From the NCBI RefSeq assembly GCF_003123685.1, contig NZ_QCYJ01000003.1, positions 62,001 through 126,000 of the forward strand: a stretch of 64,000 nucleotides of DNA, written 5' to 3'. The notes beneath the pieces were generated by a model. That model was not told where the DNA came from. It saw only the letters and a list, made by a program, of their open reading frames with translations, and searched no databases. The stretch is from Nocardia aurea (GTDB lineage Bacteria > Actinomycetota > Actinomycetes > Mycobacteriales > Mycobacteriaceae). Shown here piece after piece: positions 14,611 to 25,375 of the stretch. The number at the start of each line of letters is the position of its first letter. Position 1 is the first letter of the stretch. The translations under genes and the position numbers were made by a program.

Positions 14611-17600
14611 CTATTCGTCGGCAAGAGTCGCTCCCGGCGGCTGTCCCAGTGCGACAGTCCAGGATCGGCCGGGACCGAGAGTTCTGTCCTGACCTTCGAC
14701 CGAGATCTGGATGGGGTCCGCGCTACTGGGATGCAGACGCAGTGTGACCCGGTCGTGGTTGACGACGATGGTGAGCGGTTGGTCGCGGTAGCTCAGGGTG
14801 AATTCGGCCTCGGGCAGTTCGATCGGCAGCACGGGGTGCAGGCGTAGCACGTCGTGGCGGGTCTCGACGCCTCCGTAGCAGCGCAACACCATGTCGGCGG
14901 TGCCCGCCATCGCACCGATATGCACGCCTTCGCGGGTCGTGCCGCCTTGCGTGTCGGCGAGATCTGCGGCGAGGGCTTGGGTGAACAGCGACCACGACAG
15001 CGCTCGGTTCGTACGAGCCAGCACCCACGCGTGGATCAGGCGGCTCAGCGTGGAGCCGTGGCTGGTGCGGGCGAGGTAGTAGTCGACGGTGCGCGGGATC
15101 AGTTCCGGCGGCAGCGCGTAGCCGAGCCGTCGGAAGATCTCTCGGAGTTCTTCGGCGGAGAACAGGTAGAACAGCATCAGCACATCGGCCTGTTTGGACA
15201 GTTTGTAGCGATTGGTGGTGTCGCCCTCGGCCTGGAGGATCAGGTCGAGGCGGCCGATGTTGCCGTATCGGGATCGGTAGGAATCCCAATCGAATTCGAT
15301 GAGGTCCTCATACCCGTCGAACTGGCTGATGATGCCGTCGGCATGGAACGGCACGCGCAGGCGACGACTGATCCGATCCCACCGGTCCGGTTCGTCCGGG
15401 CTCAGCCGTATCCGGTTCCACAGGGGAGCGCAGTCGTGACCCGACAGCAGCGCGACCACGTCTCGGGCGCGGGACAGTACCCAGGCGGTCAGCACATTGG
15501 TGTAGGTGTTGTTGCGGATGCCGAGGCCGGGGGCGTCGGGGTAGCCGTCGTGATACTCGTCGGGGCCCATGACACCGCTGATGTCGAACCGATCCGCGGC
15601 TTGGTCGTATTCGGCCAGGCTGGTGAACAGTCGAGCCACCTCGATGAGGATTTCCGCGCCGTTCTCGATGAGGAACCGCAGATCGGCGGTGGACTGGTAG
15701 TACTGCCAGATGCTGTAGGCCACGGCGAGCCCGATATGCCGCTGGCGGTGCGAGTGGTCGGGCATCCACTGCCCGTTGCGGACATTGAACAACTCGGCGG
15801 GGGTCTCTTCGCGTCCGTCGCTGCCGCTGCGCCAGGGGAACAGCGCGCCGTCGAGTCCCTGTGCGCGCGCGGCGGTGCGCGCCGCGGGCAGTCGCCGCCA
15901 ACGGTAGGTCAGGAAGGCCCGGGTCAGTTCGGGGCGTCGCAAGGTGAGGATGGGGTAGACGAACAGCTCGTCCCAGAAGATGTGGCCGCGGTAGCCCTCG
16001 CCGTGTAGCCCGCGCGCGGGCAGGCCCGCGTCGGAGTCGGGGGACGCGGCGACGGTGGCCTGTAGGACGTGGAAGACATGCAGGTTCAACGCGAGCTGGT
16101 GGCTGTCGCCGTCACCGAGGCGGATGCCGAATCGGTCCCACAGCTGAGCCCAGGCGGCGGTGTGGGCGGTGAGCAGCGCGCTGAATCGAGGGGATTCGCC
16201 GATGCGCCGGGTGACGGTCAGCGCTGCGGTCGACAGCCCACGTTCGCGTGAGGTCGCCGCGGCCGCGATCTTCTCCAGGATGATCGGTGTGGTGGGGGAC
16301 AGGGCGAGCGTGAGCTCGACTCCCGGAGAGTCGTTCTCGTGCAGCAATTTCCGGTCGACGGGTATGGCGTCGGTGTGGGTGCGAGCCGCGATGGCGATCG
16401 TCACGTCGGATTGGTCGGTGCGCGTCTCGTAGAGGACGGTCCGTTCGTCGATCAGTCGCTGGTGACCGGGCCGCAGGTGCTGACCGTTCAGTGCCCGGTC
16501 GGCCGCCACATTGCGGTTGGCGACCCGGCCGTTGATCTGTGAGACGACCGTGATGGTTCCGGACCAGTCCTCTGCCTCGACGACGAGTTCGATCGCCGCC
16601 GAGTGGGGGCGGGTCAGCGACTGGAATTGTCGCGTGCTGATGCGAGTCGTTCGGCCGGAATCGTCGCGGTATCGGTTCGTGCGGGTGAGCACTCCGGTAC
16701 GCAGATCGAAATCCTGGTGGTGGCCGATCATTTCGGGGGCCCCGGGGCACAGTGTCGAGTCGTTGTCGGTGCGTATGGTCAGCACGGTCCAGTCCGGGGC
16801 GTTGACCAGGTGTTCGGTGTCGCTGTAGTGGTCGTCGCGGTCGGAGTTCACGCGGTTGTAGATTCCGGCCAGATAGGTGCCCGGGTAGTGCACCGCGTCG
16901 GCTGTGCTACCCGGTGACGCCCCTCGGGTCGCCCAGTAGCCGTTTCCCGTGGTGCACAACGCTTCGCGGGTACCTTCCAGCGCGGGATCGAATGTGTCGT
17001 AGACGAGATTCCACTCGCCCGCGCCGGTGGTGGTGGCGCCGCCACCCCATCGGCTGCGACCGCGTTGGGTGAGGGGCAGGCTGGTGTGGGAGACCAGTGG
17101 TAGTTCAGCGAGGTCGGTGACCACGAGATCGGCGCCCGCCGCTGCCAGCCGCGTCCGGTTGTCGTCGCGATCCACTCCGACGACGAGACCGAAGTGGGCG
17201 GCGGCGGCCGCCTGGATTCCGGCGGCGGCGTCCTCGAGTACGACCGCGTCGACCGGTTCGACATGGAGGCGTCGAGCTGCCTCGACGAAAATGGCCGGAT
17301 CGGGTCTGCTCGCCAGCGCCAGCGCCGCCGCGTCGATCCCGTCGACACGGACGGTGAACAGCGAGAGGATTCCTGCCGCGTCCAGCACGGCGGTGCTGTT
17401 GCGGCTCGCGGTCACCAACGCCGTGGGAATCCGGGCCACCCGCAGTTGTTCGAGCAGGTGCCTGGCGTCGGGAAAGACGCGGACACCGACCCTGGCCAGC
17501 TCTGTCGCGAACAGTTGTTGTTTGCGCGCGGCCAGCCCTGTCACGGTTCGGCATCCGGGCGGGTCGTCCCGGTCGCCTTCGGGGACTCGTAGCCCACGTG

Positions 17601-17847
17601 CGGCCAGGAAATCGCGGACTCCGTCTTCGCGGCTACGTCCATCGACCCAGGCACGGTAGTCGTTCACCGGGTCGAACGGCGGTTCCGAAGGGCCCGCCAG
17701 TTCGGCCAGCGCCTGGTCGAAGAGAAGCTTCCACGCCGCGGCGTGTACGTCCGCGGTATCGGTGACGACGCCGTCCATGTCGAAGACGACCGCACCGTAG
17801 CCGTTGACGGTCCGTCCGGGAGGCGCGGGAAGATTGTCCAGTCGCAT
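14611..17847 (-). CDS. HAD phosphomutase / GH65 disaccharide phosphorylase fusion (Rv2006-like)
   Basis: This is a 1078-residue bifunctional enzyme. Residues about 15-255 are a HAD beta-phosphoglucomutase domain (FDMDGVVTDT, TASRNSTAVL, VLEDAAAGIQAA). The remainder is glycoside hydrolase family 65, with the catalytic-acid region SGVMGPDEYHDGY and the phosphate-site region near KQADVLML. GH65 enzymes split trehalose, kojibiose or maltose with phosphate to give beta-glucose-1-phosphate, which the HAD part would convert to glucose-6-phosphate. M. tuberculosis OtsB1 (Rv2006), a neighbour of DosR genes, has a similar fusion plus an extra phosphatase domain absent here. The disaccharide specificity cannot be read. 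The ATG at 17847 is chosen because the HAD domain starts just after it. Confidence 0.87.
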   Translation of the reverse strand: MRLDNLPAPPGRTVNGYGAVVFDMDGVVTDTADVHAAAWKLLFDQALAELAGPSEPPFDPVNDYRAWVDGRSREDGVRDFLAARGLRVPEGDRDDPPGCRTVTGLAARKQQLFATELARVGVRVFPDARHLLEQLRVARIPTALVTASRNSTAVLDAAGILSLFTVRVDGIDAAALALASRPDPAIFVEAARRLHVEPVDAVVLEDAAAGIQAAAAAHFGLVVGVDRDDNRTRLAAAGADLVVTDLAELPLVSHTSLPLTQRGRSRWGGGATTTGAGEWNLVYDTFDPALEGTREALCTTGNGYWATRGASPGSTADAVHYPGTYLAGIYNRVNSDRDDHYSDTEHLVNAPDWTVLTIRTDNDSTLCPGAPEMIGHHQDFDLRTGVLTRTNRYRDDSGRTTRISTRQFQSLTRPHSAAIELVVEAEDWSGTITVVSQINGRVANRNVAADRALNGQHLRPGHQRLIDERTVLYETRTDQSDVTIAIAARTHTDAIPVDRKLLHENDSPGVELTLALSPTTPIILEKIAAAATSRERGLSTAALTVTRRIGESPRFSALLTAHTAAWAQLWDRFGIRLGDGDSHQLALNLHVFHVLQATVAASPDSDAGLPARGLHGEGYRGHIFWDELFVYPILTLRRPELTRAFLTYRWRRLPAARTAARAQGLDGALFPWRSGSDGREETPAELFNVRNGQWMPDHSHRQRHIGLAVAYSIWQYYQSTADLRFLIENGAEILIEVARLFTSLAEYDQAADRFDISGVMGPDEYHDGYPDAPGLGIRNNTYTNVLTAWVLSRARDVVALLSGHDCAPLWNRIRLSPDEPDRWDRISRRLRVPFHADGIISQFDGYEDLIEFDWDSYRSRYGNIGRLDLILQAEGDTTNRYKLSKQADVLMLFYLFSAEELREIFRRLGYALPPELIPRTVDYYLARTSHGSTLSRLIHAWVLARTNRALSWSLFTQALAADLADTQGGTTREGVHIGAMAGTADMVLRCYGGVETRHDVLRLHPVLPIELPEAEFTLSYRDQPLTIVVNHDRVTLRLHPSSADPIQISVEGQDRTLGPGRSWTVALGQPPGATLADE

Positions 17848-17991
17848 CGTCGCTGCTGATTCTCCGTCAGGTCGGGTCGATGGGGCCTCGTGGTCGCCGT
17901 GAGGCCACTTGTTCGCCACTGTCCGCACGGCGTACACCTCGACGCTACAAGTGGAATGTCACGACGCACAGTGCCGAACGCCGCACGCGGG

Positions 17992-18007
17992 AGGACTTTC
18001 GACCGTG
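17992..18007 (+). promoter_or_regulatory. Possible DosR-like box between GH65 and Ddn-like genes
   Basis: AGGACTTTCGACCGTG matches the left half and centre of GGGACTTTCGTCCCTG but only part of the right half. It lies 97 bases before the plus-strand gene at 18104 and 145 before the GH65 gene start. Confidence 0.35.
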
Positions 18008-18103
18008 TGGTGCGCCCACCGCCTCCGAGGACCGGACCAACGGCATCGGCCACGGGGTCTTTCGATACTGTCCAGGAACCGGACCAGCGGTGACCATCGG
18101 TGT

Positions 18104-19201
18104 ATGACAGAGATGACTCGCCACCGGACCGCCGGGTTCGGTGCCTCGGCGATGTTGACGGTGTTGCGCACGCCTTTCGGCCGTCGACTGGCTCCGAATC
18201 TGATCGAGCTGCGGTACCGGGGCGTGCGTTCGGGCCGCGATATCGCACTACCCGTGTCCTGTGTCCGGTCGGACAACAGCGTCGTCGTTCGGGTCGGGCG
18301 CCCCGAGACCAAGACCTGGTGGCGCAACTTCCATACGCGGCAACCGGTTTCGGTGTGGATCGACGGACGGTGGGTGAGCGGAACAGGCCACGTGGCGGCG
18401 TCCGGAACGCTCGAGCACGAAGAAGTCGCCGCGGTCTATCAGCAGAGATATCCGCGGATGGAGATCCCCGCGACCGATCCCTTCGTGGTGATCGACCTGG
18501 CCGTCGACCCTCTGCGTCGCGGCGCCGCGCGCCGCCGCGACGGCCTGTGGCGGCGCTGGTTCGCCATGGTGACAGTCGGCGAACTGCTCGGGTTCGCCGC
18601 ACCGGCGGTGGCCGGTGCGCTCGTATGGGATGCCACACCGGCGGCGGTGATAGTCGCCATGCTGCTCGCGGGCGCCTTCGAGGGAGCCGCGCTGGGCTGG
18701 TCCCAGGCCCGGGTGCTTCGGTCGGTTCTGCCCGACATGCGTTCCGCCTCTTGGGTTCTCGCGACGATATCGGGCGCGGTGGTGGCGTGGTCGGTCGGCG
18801 TCGTTCCGATGATCTCCTCCGACGGTCTCGCGACGTGGCCGCTGCCGTTGCTTCTTCCCGCCGTGGTGATCGGTGGATCGATTCTGCTGCTCTCACTGGG
18901 AGTGAGCCAATGGACCGTGTTGCGACGCCACATTCCTCGCGCCGCCGAGTGGATCGTTGTCACGGCTGTGGCGTGGCTGGGTGGACTCGCCGCTTTCACC
19001 GCGATCACGAGTCCGCTCTGGCGGCCCGGTCAATCCGTTCCGGTCGTCGTGCTGATCGGCGTTCTCGGTGGTTTCGCCATGGCGGCGACCATGGCGGCCG
19101 TCACAGGCCGTGGTCTGACGCGGTTGCTGGGTGATGGTCCGCGCGCGCGGATCGACGACGCAGCAACCAGCGTCGGATCTCGTCGGCTCCCCACACGATG
19201 A
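18104..19201 (+). CDS. Ddn-like deazaflavin-type domain fused to a membrane domain
   Basis: Predicted 365 residues. Residues about 5-130 resemble the F420-dependent nitroreductase/quinone reductase fold of Ddn (PF04075): [22 protein letters not shown], then [17 protein letters not shown] and [16 protein letters not shown]. The C-terminal half (about 150-345) has six hydrophobic segments, such as [16 protein letters not shown] and [20 protein letters not shown], and looks like a small integral membrane module. Ddn itself reduces menaquinone and is membrane-associated, so this fusion may fix such an enzyme to the membrane. Cofactor binding is not proven by sequence. Its last 101 bases overlap the 3' end of ctpF on the other strand. 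Confidence 0.68.
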   Translation: MTEMTRHRTAGFGASAMLTVLRTPFGRRLAPNLIELRYRGVRSGRDIALPVSCVRSDNSVVVRVGRPETKTWWRNFHTRQPVSVWIDGRWVSGTGHVAASGTLEHEEVAAVYQQRYPRMEIPATDPFVVIDLAVDPLRRGAARRRDGLWRRWFAMVTVGELLGFAAPAVAGALVWDATPAAVIVAMLLAGAFEGAALGWSQARVLRSVLPDMRSASWVLATISGAVVAWSVGVVPMISSDGLATWPLPLLLPAVVIGGSILLLSLGVSQWTVLRRHIPRAAEWIVVTAVAWLGGLAAFTAITSPLWRPGQSVPVVVLIGVLGGFAMAATMAAVTGRGLTRLLGDGPRARIDDAATSVGSRRLPTR

Positions 19202-21863
19202 ACGGGAACGGCAGCGCGAACGCGATCATCGACGGCGTCAGCGCGGCGGTGCCGAGCAAACTCTGGAGGACCGGCACGTAGATGATCGCCGCGGTGAGCG
19301 TGAGCTCGAAGACGATCCCCCACAGCAGCAACGGGTTGGACAGGACACCGACCGACCGCAGGGAAGCATGCTCGGTGCGTGCCGCGAACGCTGTGCCGAC
19401 CTGCCCCGCGACCAAGCCGAGGAAGGTCATCGTGGTGGCCTGTCGGTAGGTGTGATGCAGTGCGGTACCGGGTCCTGTCGGGTCACCCGGATGCCAGCCG
19501 CCACGGAGCAGCACGAAGAAGAATCCGGCCATGGCCAGGGCCGCCGCGATGAGTCCGACGAACAACCAGGCGCGCAGCAGCATGGGTGTGGTGATGACCG
19601 ACTCGCCGCGTTCTCGGGGTGGTTGCCGCATGAGACCGGGCTCGGCCTTCTCGCGCCCGAGCGCGAGCGCGGGCAATGTCTCGGTGCCGATGTCGAAGGC
19701 CAGCAGTTGCATCACGGTCAGCGGTAGCGGGACCGCACCGCCGGACAGCGCGAAAACCAGCAGCGGGGTCACTTCCGGGGTGGCGTGGGCGAAGATGTAG
19801 AAGATGAACTTGCGAATGTTCTGGTAGACCAGCCGCCCGGCGCGGATCGCCGCGGTGATGGTGGCGAAGTTGTCGTCGGTGAGCACCATGGTGGCGGCTT
19901 CGCGGGCGACATCGGTGCCGGAACGTCCCATGGCGACACCGATGTCCGCGCGCCGCAGTGCGGGGGCGTCGTTGACGCCGTCGCCGGTCATGGCCACGAC
20001 ATGTCCGACATCACGCAGCGCGTCGGCGATGCGCAACTTGGCTTCGGGGGAAGAGCGGGCGAAGATGAGTTCGGCGGGGCCTGCCAACAACTCGTCGAGT
20101 TCGTCCTCGCTCATCGCCTCCAGTTGCTCGCCGGTGATCACGGTCGGCGTGGCGCGGGTGATCCCGATCTGGGAGGCGACTGCCGCCGCGGTCAGGCCGT
20201 GATCGCCGGTGATGACGATGATGCGGATGCCCGCCTCGTGGCACTGGCGCACCGCGTCGGCGACCTCGCGCCGGGGAGGATCGGCCATCGACACCAGGGC
20301 GAGCAGGACCAGATCCCGCTCGGCTTGTTCGCGGCTGTCCGGCAGCGCTGTACCGGCGAGCTCGCGTGTCCCCAGCGCCAGTACGCGTAGACCTTTGCGC
20401 GCCTGGGAATCGACCAGATCGGCGAGCTCGGCACGGCGCCGGGCCGTCAGGGGGATCGCGCGGCCGTCGAAGTCCAGTTCGGCGGTGCACAGTGGCAGCA
20501 CCGACTCGGGCGCGCCCTTGGTGTTCACCGTGAGCCCGCCGGTCTCGTCGGCATCGACCGTGGACATGCGTTTGCGAACGGGATCGAAGTGGAACAGCCG
20601 TCGGCGTAATCGTTCCCGTTCGTCAGGACGGTTGCGCACGCCCATGGCGGCGCTCGCGGCGAGCATCGCCACCTCCGTCGGATCGCCGACATCGGGGCCG
20701 GAATCGGAAAGGCGGGCGTTGTTGCAGGCGTTCATCACCGCCGCCGCGCGAGCCAGCACGGAATCGAGTGGTGTGCCGGTGTCGTACGGGTCGCGGGCGC
20801 CGGTCGAGGTGTGGACAGAGATGACCCGCATCCGATTCTCGGTGAGCGTGCCGGTTTTGTCGGTGCAGATCACATCGGTCGAGCCGAGGGTCTCGACCGC
20901 GCTGAGACGTTTGACCACCGCGCCGCGGCGAGCCAGTCCGCGCACGCCGAGCGCCAGGGCGAGCGTGATCACCGGCAGCAGTCCCTCGGGAACGTTGCCG
21001 ACCAGCAGGCCGACCGCGAAGATCACCGAGTTTATCGGCGAGAGCCCCGCTCCGAGCATCGCGAGCGGGATGAACGCCGCCGCCAGCAGCACCGAGATCA
21101 ACGCGATCAGCCAGGCCACCCGGCGTACCTGGTGTTCGAGTGGGCTTTCGTCACGCTCGACCTGTTCCGACAGCGCCGCGATCCGCCCCAGCTCGGTCCG
21201 CATGCCGGTGGCGAAGACGATCGCGCGGGCCTCACCCTCGGTGCACGAAGTGCCGCTGAAGACCAGTTCGCGCGCCTGCTCGAGCGGTACGGCGGAATCG
21301 GTGGCGTCGGCGCTGCGGTAGACCGGCATCGACTCCCCGGTCAGCTCGGACAGATCGACTTCGACACCGCCGTCGAGCAGCCGCGCGTCGGCGCAGATAC
21401 GGTCACCTTCGGCGATCACCAGGACATCTCCCGGCACGACGTCGGTCGCCTCGATCTCGGTGACACGCCCGTCGCGCAGGACTTTCGCGCGGACCGGCAG
21501 ATAGGCGGCCAGTGCTTCCACGGCCTGCTCGGCGTGGCGTTCCTGTGCGAACGCGAAGGCCGCGTTGATCAGAATCACGACGACGATCGCGACGGCCACC
21601 GGGATGATTCCGACAGCCCCGGCCAGGGCGGCCGCTGCCCACAACAGCAGCGCCAGTGGATGAGTGAACTGACGTACCAGCTCTCTCGGCCAGGTGCGCC
21701 CGCCCCGACGCCGCAGGATGTTCGGCCCGTAATGGATCAGGCGGCGATCGGCCTCGCGGGTCGACAGCCCGGAACGGGCGCCGCGCAGATCACGGAGCAG
21801 CCGGTCGATCTGCTCGGTGGGATCTATGCGAACGCCGGGTTCGGTCTCGACGAGATCGGTCAT
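19101..21863 (-). CDS. ctpF: P-type cation-transporting ATPase, CtpF-like
   Basis: The 920-residue P2-type ATPase has an N-terminal cation-ATPase domain ([15 protein letters not shown]), the actuator LTGES, the transmembrane-4 motif [18 protein letters not shown], the phosphorylation site [13 protein letters not shown], the hinge [17 protein letters not shown] and ten predicted helices. This is the SERCA/PMR1-like layout of M. tuberculosis CtpF (Rv1997), a DosR-induced Ca2+-linked ATPase. The ATG at 21863 follows GAGGAGG. The frame stays open for 603 further codons upstream, but that is antisense to the hydrogenase operon and has no domain. A strong DosR-like box lies 59 bases before the start. 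It diverges from the hydrogenase operon. Confidence 0.9.
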   Translation of the reverse strand: MTDLVETEPGVRIDPTEQIDRLLRDLRGARSGLSTREADRRLIHYGPNILRRRGGRTWPRELVRQFTHPLALLLWAAAALAGAVGIIPVAVAIVVVILINAAFAFAQERHAEQAVEALAAYLPVRAKVLRDGRVTEIEATDVVPGDVLVIAEGDRICADARLLDGGVEVDLSELTGESMPVYRSADATDSAVPLEQARELVFSGTSCTEGEARAIVFATGMRTELGRIAALSEQVERDESPLEHQVRRVAWLIALISVLLAAAFIPLAMLGAGLSPINSVIFAVGLLVGNVPEGLLPVITLALALGVRGLARRGAVVKRLSAVETLGSTDVICTDKTGTLTENRMRVISVHTSTGARDPYDTGTPLDSVLARAAAVMNACNNARLSDSGPDVGDPTEVAMLAASAAMGVRNRPDERERLRRRLFHFDPVRKRMSTVDADETGGLTVNTKGAPESVLPLCTAELDFDGRAIPLTARRRAELADLVDSQARKGLRVLALGTRELAGTALPDSREQAERDLVLLALVSMADPPRREVADAVRQCHEAGIRIIVITGDHGLTAAAVASQIGITRATPTVITGEQLEAMSEDELDELLAGPAELIFARSSPEAKLRIADALRDVGHVVAMTGDGVNDAPALRRADIGVAMGRSGTDVAREAATMVLTDDNFATITAAIRAGRLVYQNIRKFIFYIFAHATPEVTPLLVFALSGGAVPLPLTVMQLLAFDIGTETLPALALGREKAEPGLMRQPPRERGESVITTPMLLRAWLFVGLIAAALAMAGFFFVLLRGGWHPGDPTGPGTALHHTYRQATTMTFLGLVAGQVGTAFAARTEHASLRSVGVLSNPLLLWGIVFELTLTAAIIYVPVLQSLLGTAALTPSMIAFALPFPFIVWGADEIRRWLLRRRSARADHHPATASDHGL

Positions 21864-21921
21864 CTCGATGCCTCCTCGAAGCGTCGTGAATCGAGGGTGC
21901 ATCGCAGCGGTCAGCGATGCC

Positions 21922-21937
21922 CAGGGGCGAAGGTCCC
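21922..21937 (-). promoter_or_regulatory. DosR-like box for ctpF
   Basis: The minus strand reads GGGACCTTCGCCCCTG, one of the best matches in the window to the mycobacterial DosR consensus (TTSGGGACTWWAGTCCCSAA). It ends 59 bases before the ctpF ATG. Confidence 0.75.
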
Positions 21938-22050
21938 GCGGTGGTGGGCACAACCGACTTCTCGCCGCGCAAGCGTCCGTGCCTCGTCGACTGTCCGACA
22001 GTGAGTGGTCGTCACAGGCCGACGGGCACGACGAACGGCCATCGTGATCC

Positions 22051-22066
22051 AGGACCTTGGTCCCTG
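22051..22066 (+). promoter_or_regulatory. DosR-like box for the hydrogenase operon
   Basis: AGGACCTTGGTCCCTG lies 71-86 bases before the first hydrogenase gene. It contains the internal palindrome GGACCTTGGTCC. With the ctpF box on the other strand it makes this 273-base divergent region look doubly DosR-controlled. Confidence 0.75.
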
Positions 22067-22136
22067 TCCCGGCATTGCAGCCCCGGGCACACTGATACCC
22101 GGACGGCTCCACCCCGACCGAACAAGGGCTTCGAAG

Positions 22137-23267
22137 ATGCCTGACGATACCGTGGTAATCGATCGTGCTGGTCTGGACCGGCTGGTGGACGCGCTGCACG
22201 CGCGGGGCTACCGGGTCATCGGTCCACAGGTCCGCGACGGCGCGATCGTCTTGGACGAATTGGATTCCGGGCAACGATTGCCCGCCGGTTGGGGCGTGGA
22301 GACGGCACCGGGGCGATATCGGCTTCACCGCCGCGACGACCCGGCGGTGTTCGCGCATTCGGCGGGCCCCGGGTCCTGGAAACAGTTCTTGCATCCGCCG
22401 CATCGCAAGATATCGGAGATCGGATCCGATCCGGAGGCAGCGGCACCCATCGAGGACGCGCCCGTCCGCTCCGCGTTTCTCGGCGTTCGAGGCTGCGACC
22501 TCGCATCGATCGCTGTTCTCGGACGAGTGCTCGGCGAAGGCAGCTGTCCCGACGCCTCGTTCACCGCCCGCCGCAAGGATCTGTTCGTGGTCGCCGTCGA
22601 CTGCACCGAGCCGGGCGGAGTGTGCTTCTGCGCATCGATGGGAACCGGGCCCGGGGTGTCGGCCGGATACGACCTCGCTCTCACCGAGCGCGTCGACGCG
22701 ACGAGCCACGAGTTCCTGGTCGAGGTGGGCAGCGAGACCGGGGCCGAAGTTCTGGCCGAACTCCGCACCCGTCCCGCGGCGGCGACCGAGATCGCCGACG
22801 CGCGGGCGGCGGTGTCGGAGGCATCCGATCGAATGGGCAGGCAGATGCCCGATGTCGATATCCGGGCGCTGCTGCGCGAGTCTCAGGAGTCGCCGCATTG
22901 GCACGACGTCGCGAGTCGCTGTCTGACCTGCGCCAACTGCACCATGGTGTGCCCCACCTGCTTCTGCACCACCACCGAGGATGTCACCGACCTCACCGGT
23001 GATCACGCCGAACGCTGGCAGCGGTGGGCGTCGTGCTTCGAATTGGACTTCTCCTACCTGCACGGTGGCAGCGTGCGCAGTTCGAGCGAGAGCCGTTACC
23101 GGCAGTGGCTCACGCACAAACTCGGGACCTGGTACGACCAGTTCGGTAGCTCGGGATGCGTCGGCTGCGGGCGGTGCATCGCGTGGTGCCCGGCGGGAAT
23201 CGACCTCACGGCCGAAGTGGGGCGGCTCGCCGAACTGGCCGAGGAATCCGACGATGCCGAGCGTTGA
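22137..23267 (+). CDS. 4Fe-4S subunit of group 3b hydrogenase (HydB-like, beta)
   Basis: The 376-residue protein resembles the sulfhydrogenase beta subunit/anaerobic sulfite reductase A family. The first half has a conserved [10 protein letters not shown] and a cysteine region [16 protein letters not shown]. The second half has two ferredoxin-type clusters: [16 protein letters not shown] and [17 protein letters not shown]. It would pass electrons between the NAD(P)H-oxidising gamma subunit and the hydrogenase small subunit. It is the first gene of a six-gene operon with overlapping ends and shares 14 bases with the next gene. The ATG at 22137 is used since upstream codons run into the promoter box. 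A DosR-like box precedes it. Confidence 0.87.
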   Translation: MPDDTVVIDRAGLDRLVDALHARGYRVIGPQVRDGAIVLDELDSGQRLPAGWGVETAPGRYRLHRRDDPAVFAHSAGPGSWKQFLHPPHRKISEIGSDPEAAAPIEDAPVRSAFLGVRGCDLASIAVLGRVLGEGSCPDASFTARRKDLFVVAVDCTEPGGVCFCASMGTGPGVSAGYDLALTERVDATSHEFLVEVGSETGAEVLAELRTRPAAATEIADARAAVSEASDRMGRQMPDVDIRALLRESQESPHWHDVASRCLTCANCTMVCPTCFCTTTEDVTDLTGDHAERWQRWASCFELDFSYLHGGSVRSSSESRYRQWLTHKLGTWYDQFGSSGCVGCGRCIAWCPAGIDLTAEVGRLAELAEESDDAER

Positions 23268-23751
23268 CGACCTGTCCGGATTCACGCGACTGGCCGCGCT
23301 GGGGCCGGACGGACTCGAAACCCTCAGGGCGGCCGGGCGTGAGGTTTCGTTCCCCGCCGGGCATCGGCTGATCGCGGAAGGCGGACCCGCCGACCGGTGT
23401 TGGCTCATCCGTGACGGGCGGATCGTGCTGGACGCGCAGGTGCCCGGGCGTGGCAGTGTCGTGATCCAGAGTCTGGGCCGCGGCGATCTGCTCGGCTGGT
23501 CCTGGCTGGTGCCGCCGTACCGCTGGCATTTCGGCGCATCGGCCGCCGAGCCGGTGCGTGCCGTCGAATTCGATTCGGCGGCGTTGGCCGATCTCGCCGC
23601 GGCCGACCCTGAATTCGGCCGGTCACTGATCTTGACGCTGTTCGAGGCATTGCTCGAACGACTCCAGGCCACCAGGGCCCGACTACTCGATCTCTACCGC
23701 AATCCCGGCGAGACGCCCACCGCCGACCGATCCGGCAGCCTCGACCGATGA
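23254..23751 (+). CDS. Stand-alone cyclic nucleotide-binding-domain protein
   Basis: The predicted 165 residues form a CAP/CRP-type cyclic nucleotide-binding beta-roll: [25 protein letters not shown], then [25 protein letters not shown], then the helix ending [16 protein letters not shown]. There is no DNA-binding helix-turn-helix, so it is a sensor or assembly module rather than a regulator. It overlaps the beta-subunit gene by 14 bases and the gamma-subunit gene by ATGA, so it is translated as an integral member of the hydrogenase operon. Similar genes occur in other actinobacterial and archaeal group 3b operons. The ligand is unknown; the phosphate-binding Glu/Arg signature of cAMP sites is not clearly present. 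Confidence 0.8.
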   Translation: MPSVDDLSGFTRLAALGPDGLETLRAAGREVSFPAGHRLIAEGGPADRCWLIRDGRIVLDAQVPGRGSVVIQSLGRGDLLGWSWLVPPYRWHFGASAAEPVRAVEFDSAALADLAAADPEFGRSLILTLFEALLERLQATRARLLDLYRNPGETPTADRSGSLDR

Positions 23752-24602
23752 GCGGCATCACGTGGGCCGACACGACCTCACGAAGTGACACGATGCTGCC
23801 CTACCGGGTCATCGGCCGCGTTCGGCAGACCCGCGACACGATGACGCTGCACTTGAAGCCGGTTCACACTGCCGCGCAACGGTTCAGGCCGGGGCAGTTC
23901 ATGATGCTCTACAGCTTCGGCGTCGGCGAGATCGCCATCTCGATAAGCGGGAATCCGGTTACGGGCGACGATGTGCTCGAACACACGATCCGAGCCGTCG
24001 GCGCGGTGAGCGGCGCACTGCACGATACCGGCATCGGTGGTGTGATCGGTGTACGCGGCCCCTTCGGCACCGGGTGGGATCTGGAATCGGCCGCGGGCGG
24101 GGATCTCGTCATCGTCGGTGGCGGCGTAGGCATGGCGCCGCTGCGGCCCGCGGTGCTCGCCGCGCTGTCGGCTCGCGGAGACTACCGTCGGGTCATCCTG
24201 GTCACCGGTGCGCGCACGCCCGCCGACGTCATGTTCCGTTCCGAACAAAAGCGTTGGCGGACAGTCGATTCGATCGAGATGTATCAGACCGTCGACCACC
24301 CGGGGCCTGCCTGGGACGGGCGAATCGGCTTCGTCACCGAGCCGTTGGCGCATCTGGATCTCGAACCCGAGCGCACCACTGCGTTCCTGTGCGGCCCTGA
24401 ACCGATGATGCGGTTCTGCGCGCGCGCTCTGCTGAACAAGGGCATCCCCGCGACCGATATCGGGCTGTCGCTGGAGCGCAATATGCAGTGTGGGGTCGCG
24501 CATTGCGGTCACTGCCAGCTCGGCCCACTGCTGCTCTGCCGCGACGGCCCGATCGTCGACTACGCGACAGCCGAACCGCTGCTCGCTGTGAGGGAGTTGT
24601 GA
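23748..24602 (+). CDS. FAD/NAD(P)-binding diaphorase subunit (HydG-like, gamma)
   Basis: The 284-residue protein has a ferredoxin-reductase-type FAD domain ([25 protein letters not shown]) and an NAD(P) domain ([26 protein letters not shown]). It ends in a [2Fe-2S] dihydroorotate-dehydrogenase-B-type motif, [17 protein letters not shown] followed by LLC. This is the gamma subunit of sulfhydrogenases, the site where NADPH or NADH exchanges electrons with the hydrogenase. NADP preference is usual for group 3b but not proven here. The start overlaps the preceding stop (ATGA), and the stop overlaps the next ATG by one base (TGATG). Confidence 0.9.
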   Translation: MSGITWADTTSRSDTMLPYRVIGRVRQTRDTMTLHLKPVHTAAQRFRPGQFMMLYSFGVGEIAISISGNPVTGDDVLEHTIRAVGAVSGALHDTGIGGVIGVRGPFGTGWDLESAAGGDLVIVGGGVGMAPLRPAVLAALSARGDYRRVILVTGARTPADVMFRSEQKRWRTVDSIEMYQTVDHPGPAWDGRIGFVTEPLAHLDLEPERTTAFLCGPEPMMRFCARALLNKGIPATDIGLSLERNMQCGVAHCGHCQLGPLLLCRDGPIVDYATAEPLLAVREL

Positions 24603-25375
24603 TGAGTGTCGCGACCTTGGCTGTCTGGAAGTTCACTTCCTGCGACGGCTGCCAGCTCACTCTGCTGGACTGCGAGGACGAACTCTTGACCCTGGCCGAC
24701 CAAGTCCGTATCGCGCATTTCACCGAAGCCTCGAGCGTGGCCGAATCCGGACCCTATGACCTCTCCCTGGTCGAGGGATCGATCACCACGCCCGACCAGC
24801 TGCGTCGAATCGCCGAGATCCGCGCGCACTCCCGGATCCTCGTGGCGATCGGCGCGTGCGCCACCCACGGCGGGATCCAGGCGCTGCGCAACTTCGCCGA
24901 TGTCGCCGAGTTCACCGCGGCGGTCTATGCCAGTCCGGCCCATATCGCCACACTGTCCGACTCCACCCCGATCTCGGCGCACGTGCCGGTGGATTTCGAG
25001 TTGCGTGGTTGCCCGATAGACCGCCGTCAGCTGCTCGACACACTCTGCGCGCTGCTGGCCGGACGCAAACCCGACATCCCGAACACGAGTGTGTGCACCG
25101 AGTGCAAACGCCGGGGAACGACCTGTGTCACAGTCGCCGAGGGCATTCCGTGTCTGGGCCCGGTCACCCAAGCCGGCTGCGGCGCGCTGTGCCCGGCTCA
25201 CCATCGTGGATGCTACGGATGCTTCGGACCGATGGCCGATCCCGATATCCACGCACTGTTGCCGATCCTGCGCGTCAACGGCATGTCCACCGACGACATC
25301 GATCGTGTTTTCACGACATTCGCTTGCGCGGCACCGGAATTCGCGCAAAGGAGCCGTGATGGGTCAGCGGACTAG
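24602..25375 (+). CDS. [NiFe]-hydrogenase small subunit, group 3b (HydD-like, delta)
   Basis: The 257-residue subunit carries the proximal-cluster motif [15 protein letters not shown] at the N-terminus (Cys14, Cys17), then [12 protein letters not shown] and [12 protein letters not shown]. The C-terminal cysteines sit in [27 protein letters not shown] and CYGCFGP and hold further Fe-S clusters. There is no Tat signal peptide, consistent with a cytoplasmic, bidirectional enzyme. The ATG at 24602 shares one base with the previous stop. The gene overlaps the large-subunit gene by 17 bases. Group 3b enzymes of mycobacteria (Hyh) are DosR-induced and evolve H2 to dispose of reductant in hypoxia. 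Confidence 0.92.
   Translation: MSVATLAVWKFTSCDGCQLTLLDCEDELLTLADQVRIAHFTEASSVAESGPYDLSLVEGSITTPDQLRRIAEIRAHSRILVAIGACATHGGIQALRNFADVAEFTAAVYASPAHIATLSDSTPISAHVPVDFELRGCPIDRRQLLDTLCALLAGRKPDIPNTSVCTECKRRGTTCVTVAEGIPCLGPVTQAGCGALCPAHHRGCYGCFGPMADPDIHALLPILRVNGMSTDDIDRVFTTFACAAPEFAQRSRDGSAD

Noticed and set aside
14854..16008. 384-codon plus-strand open frame
   Set aside because: Fully antisense to the GH65 domain, no recognisable motif or start signal.
21864..23672. Open 603-codon N-terminal extension of the ctpF reading frame
   Set aside because: It runs antisense through the first hydrogenase genes, has no domain or RBS, and ctpF has a GAGGAGG-preceded ATG at 21863 with the family's normal N-terminus.
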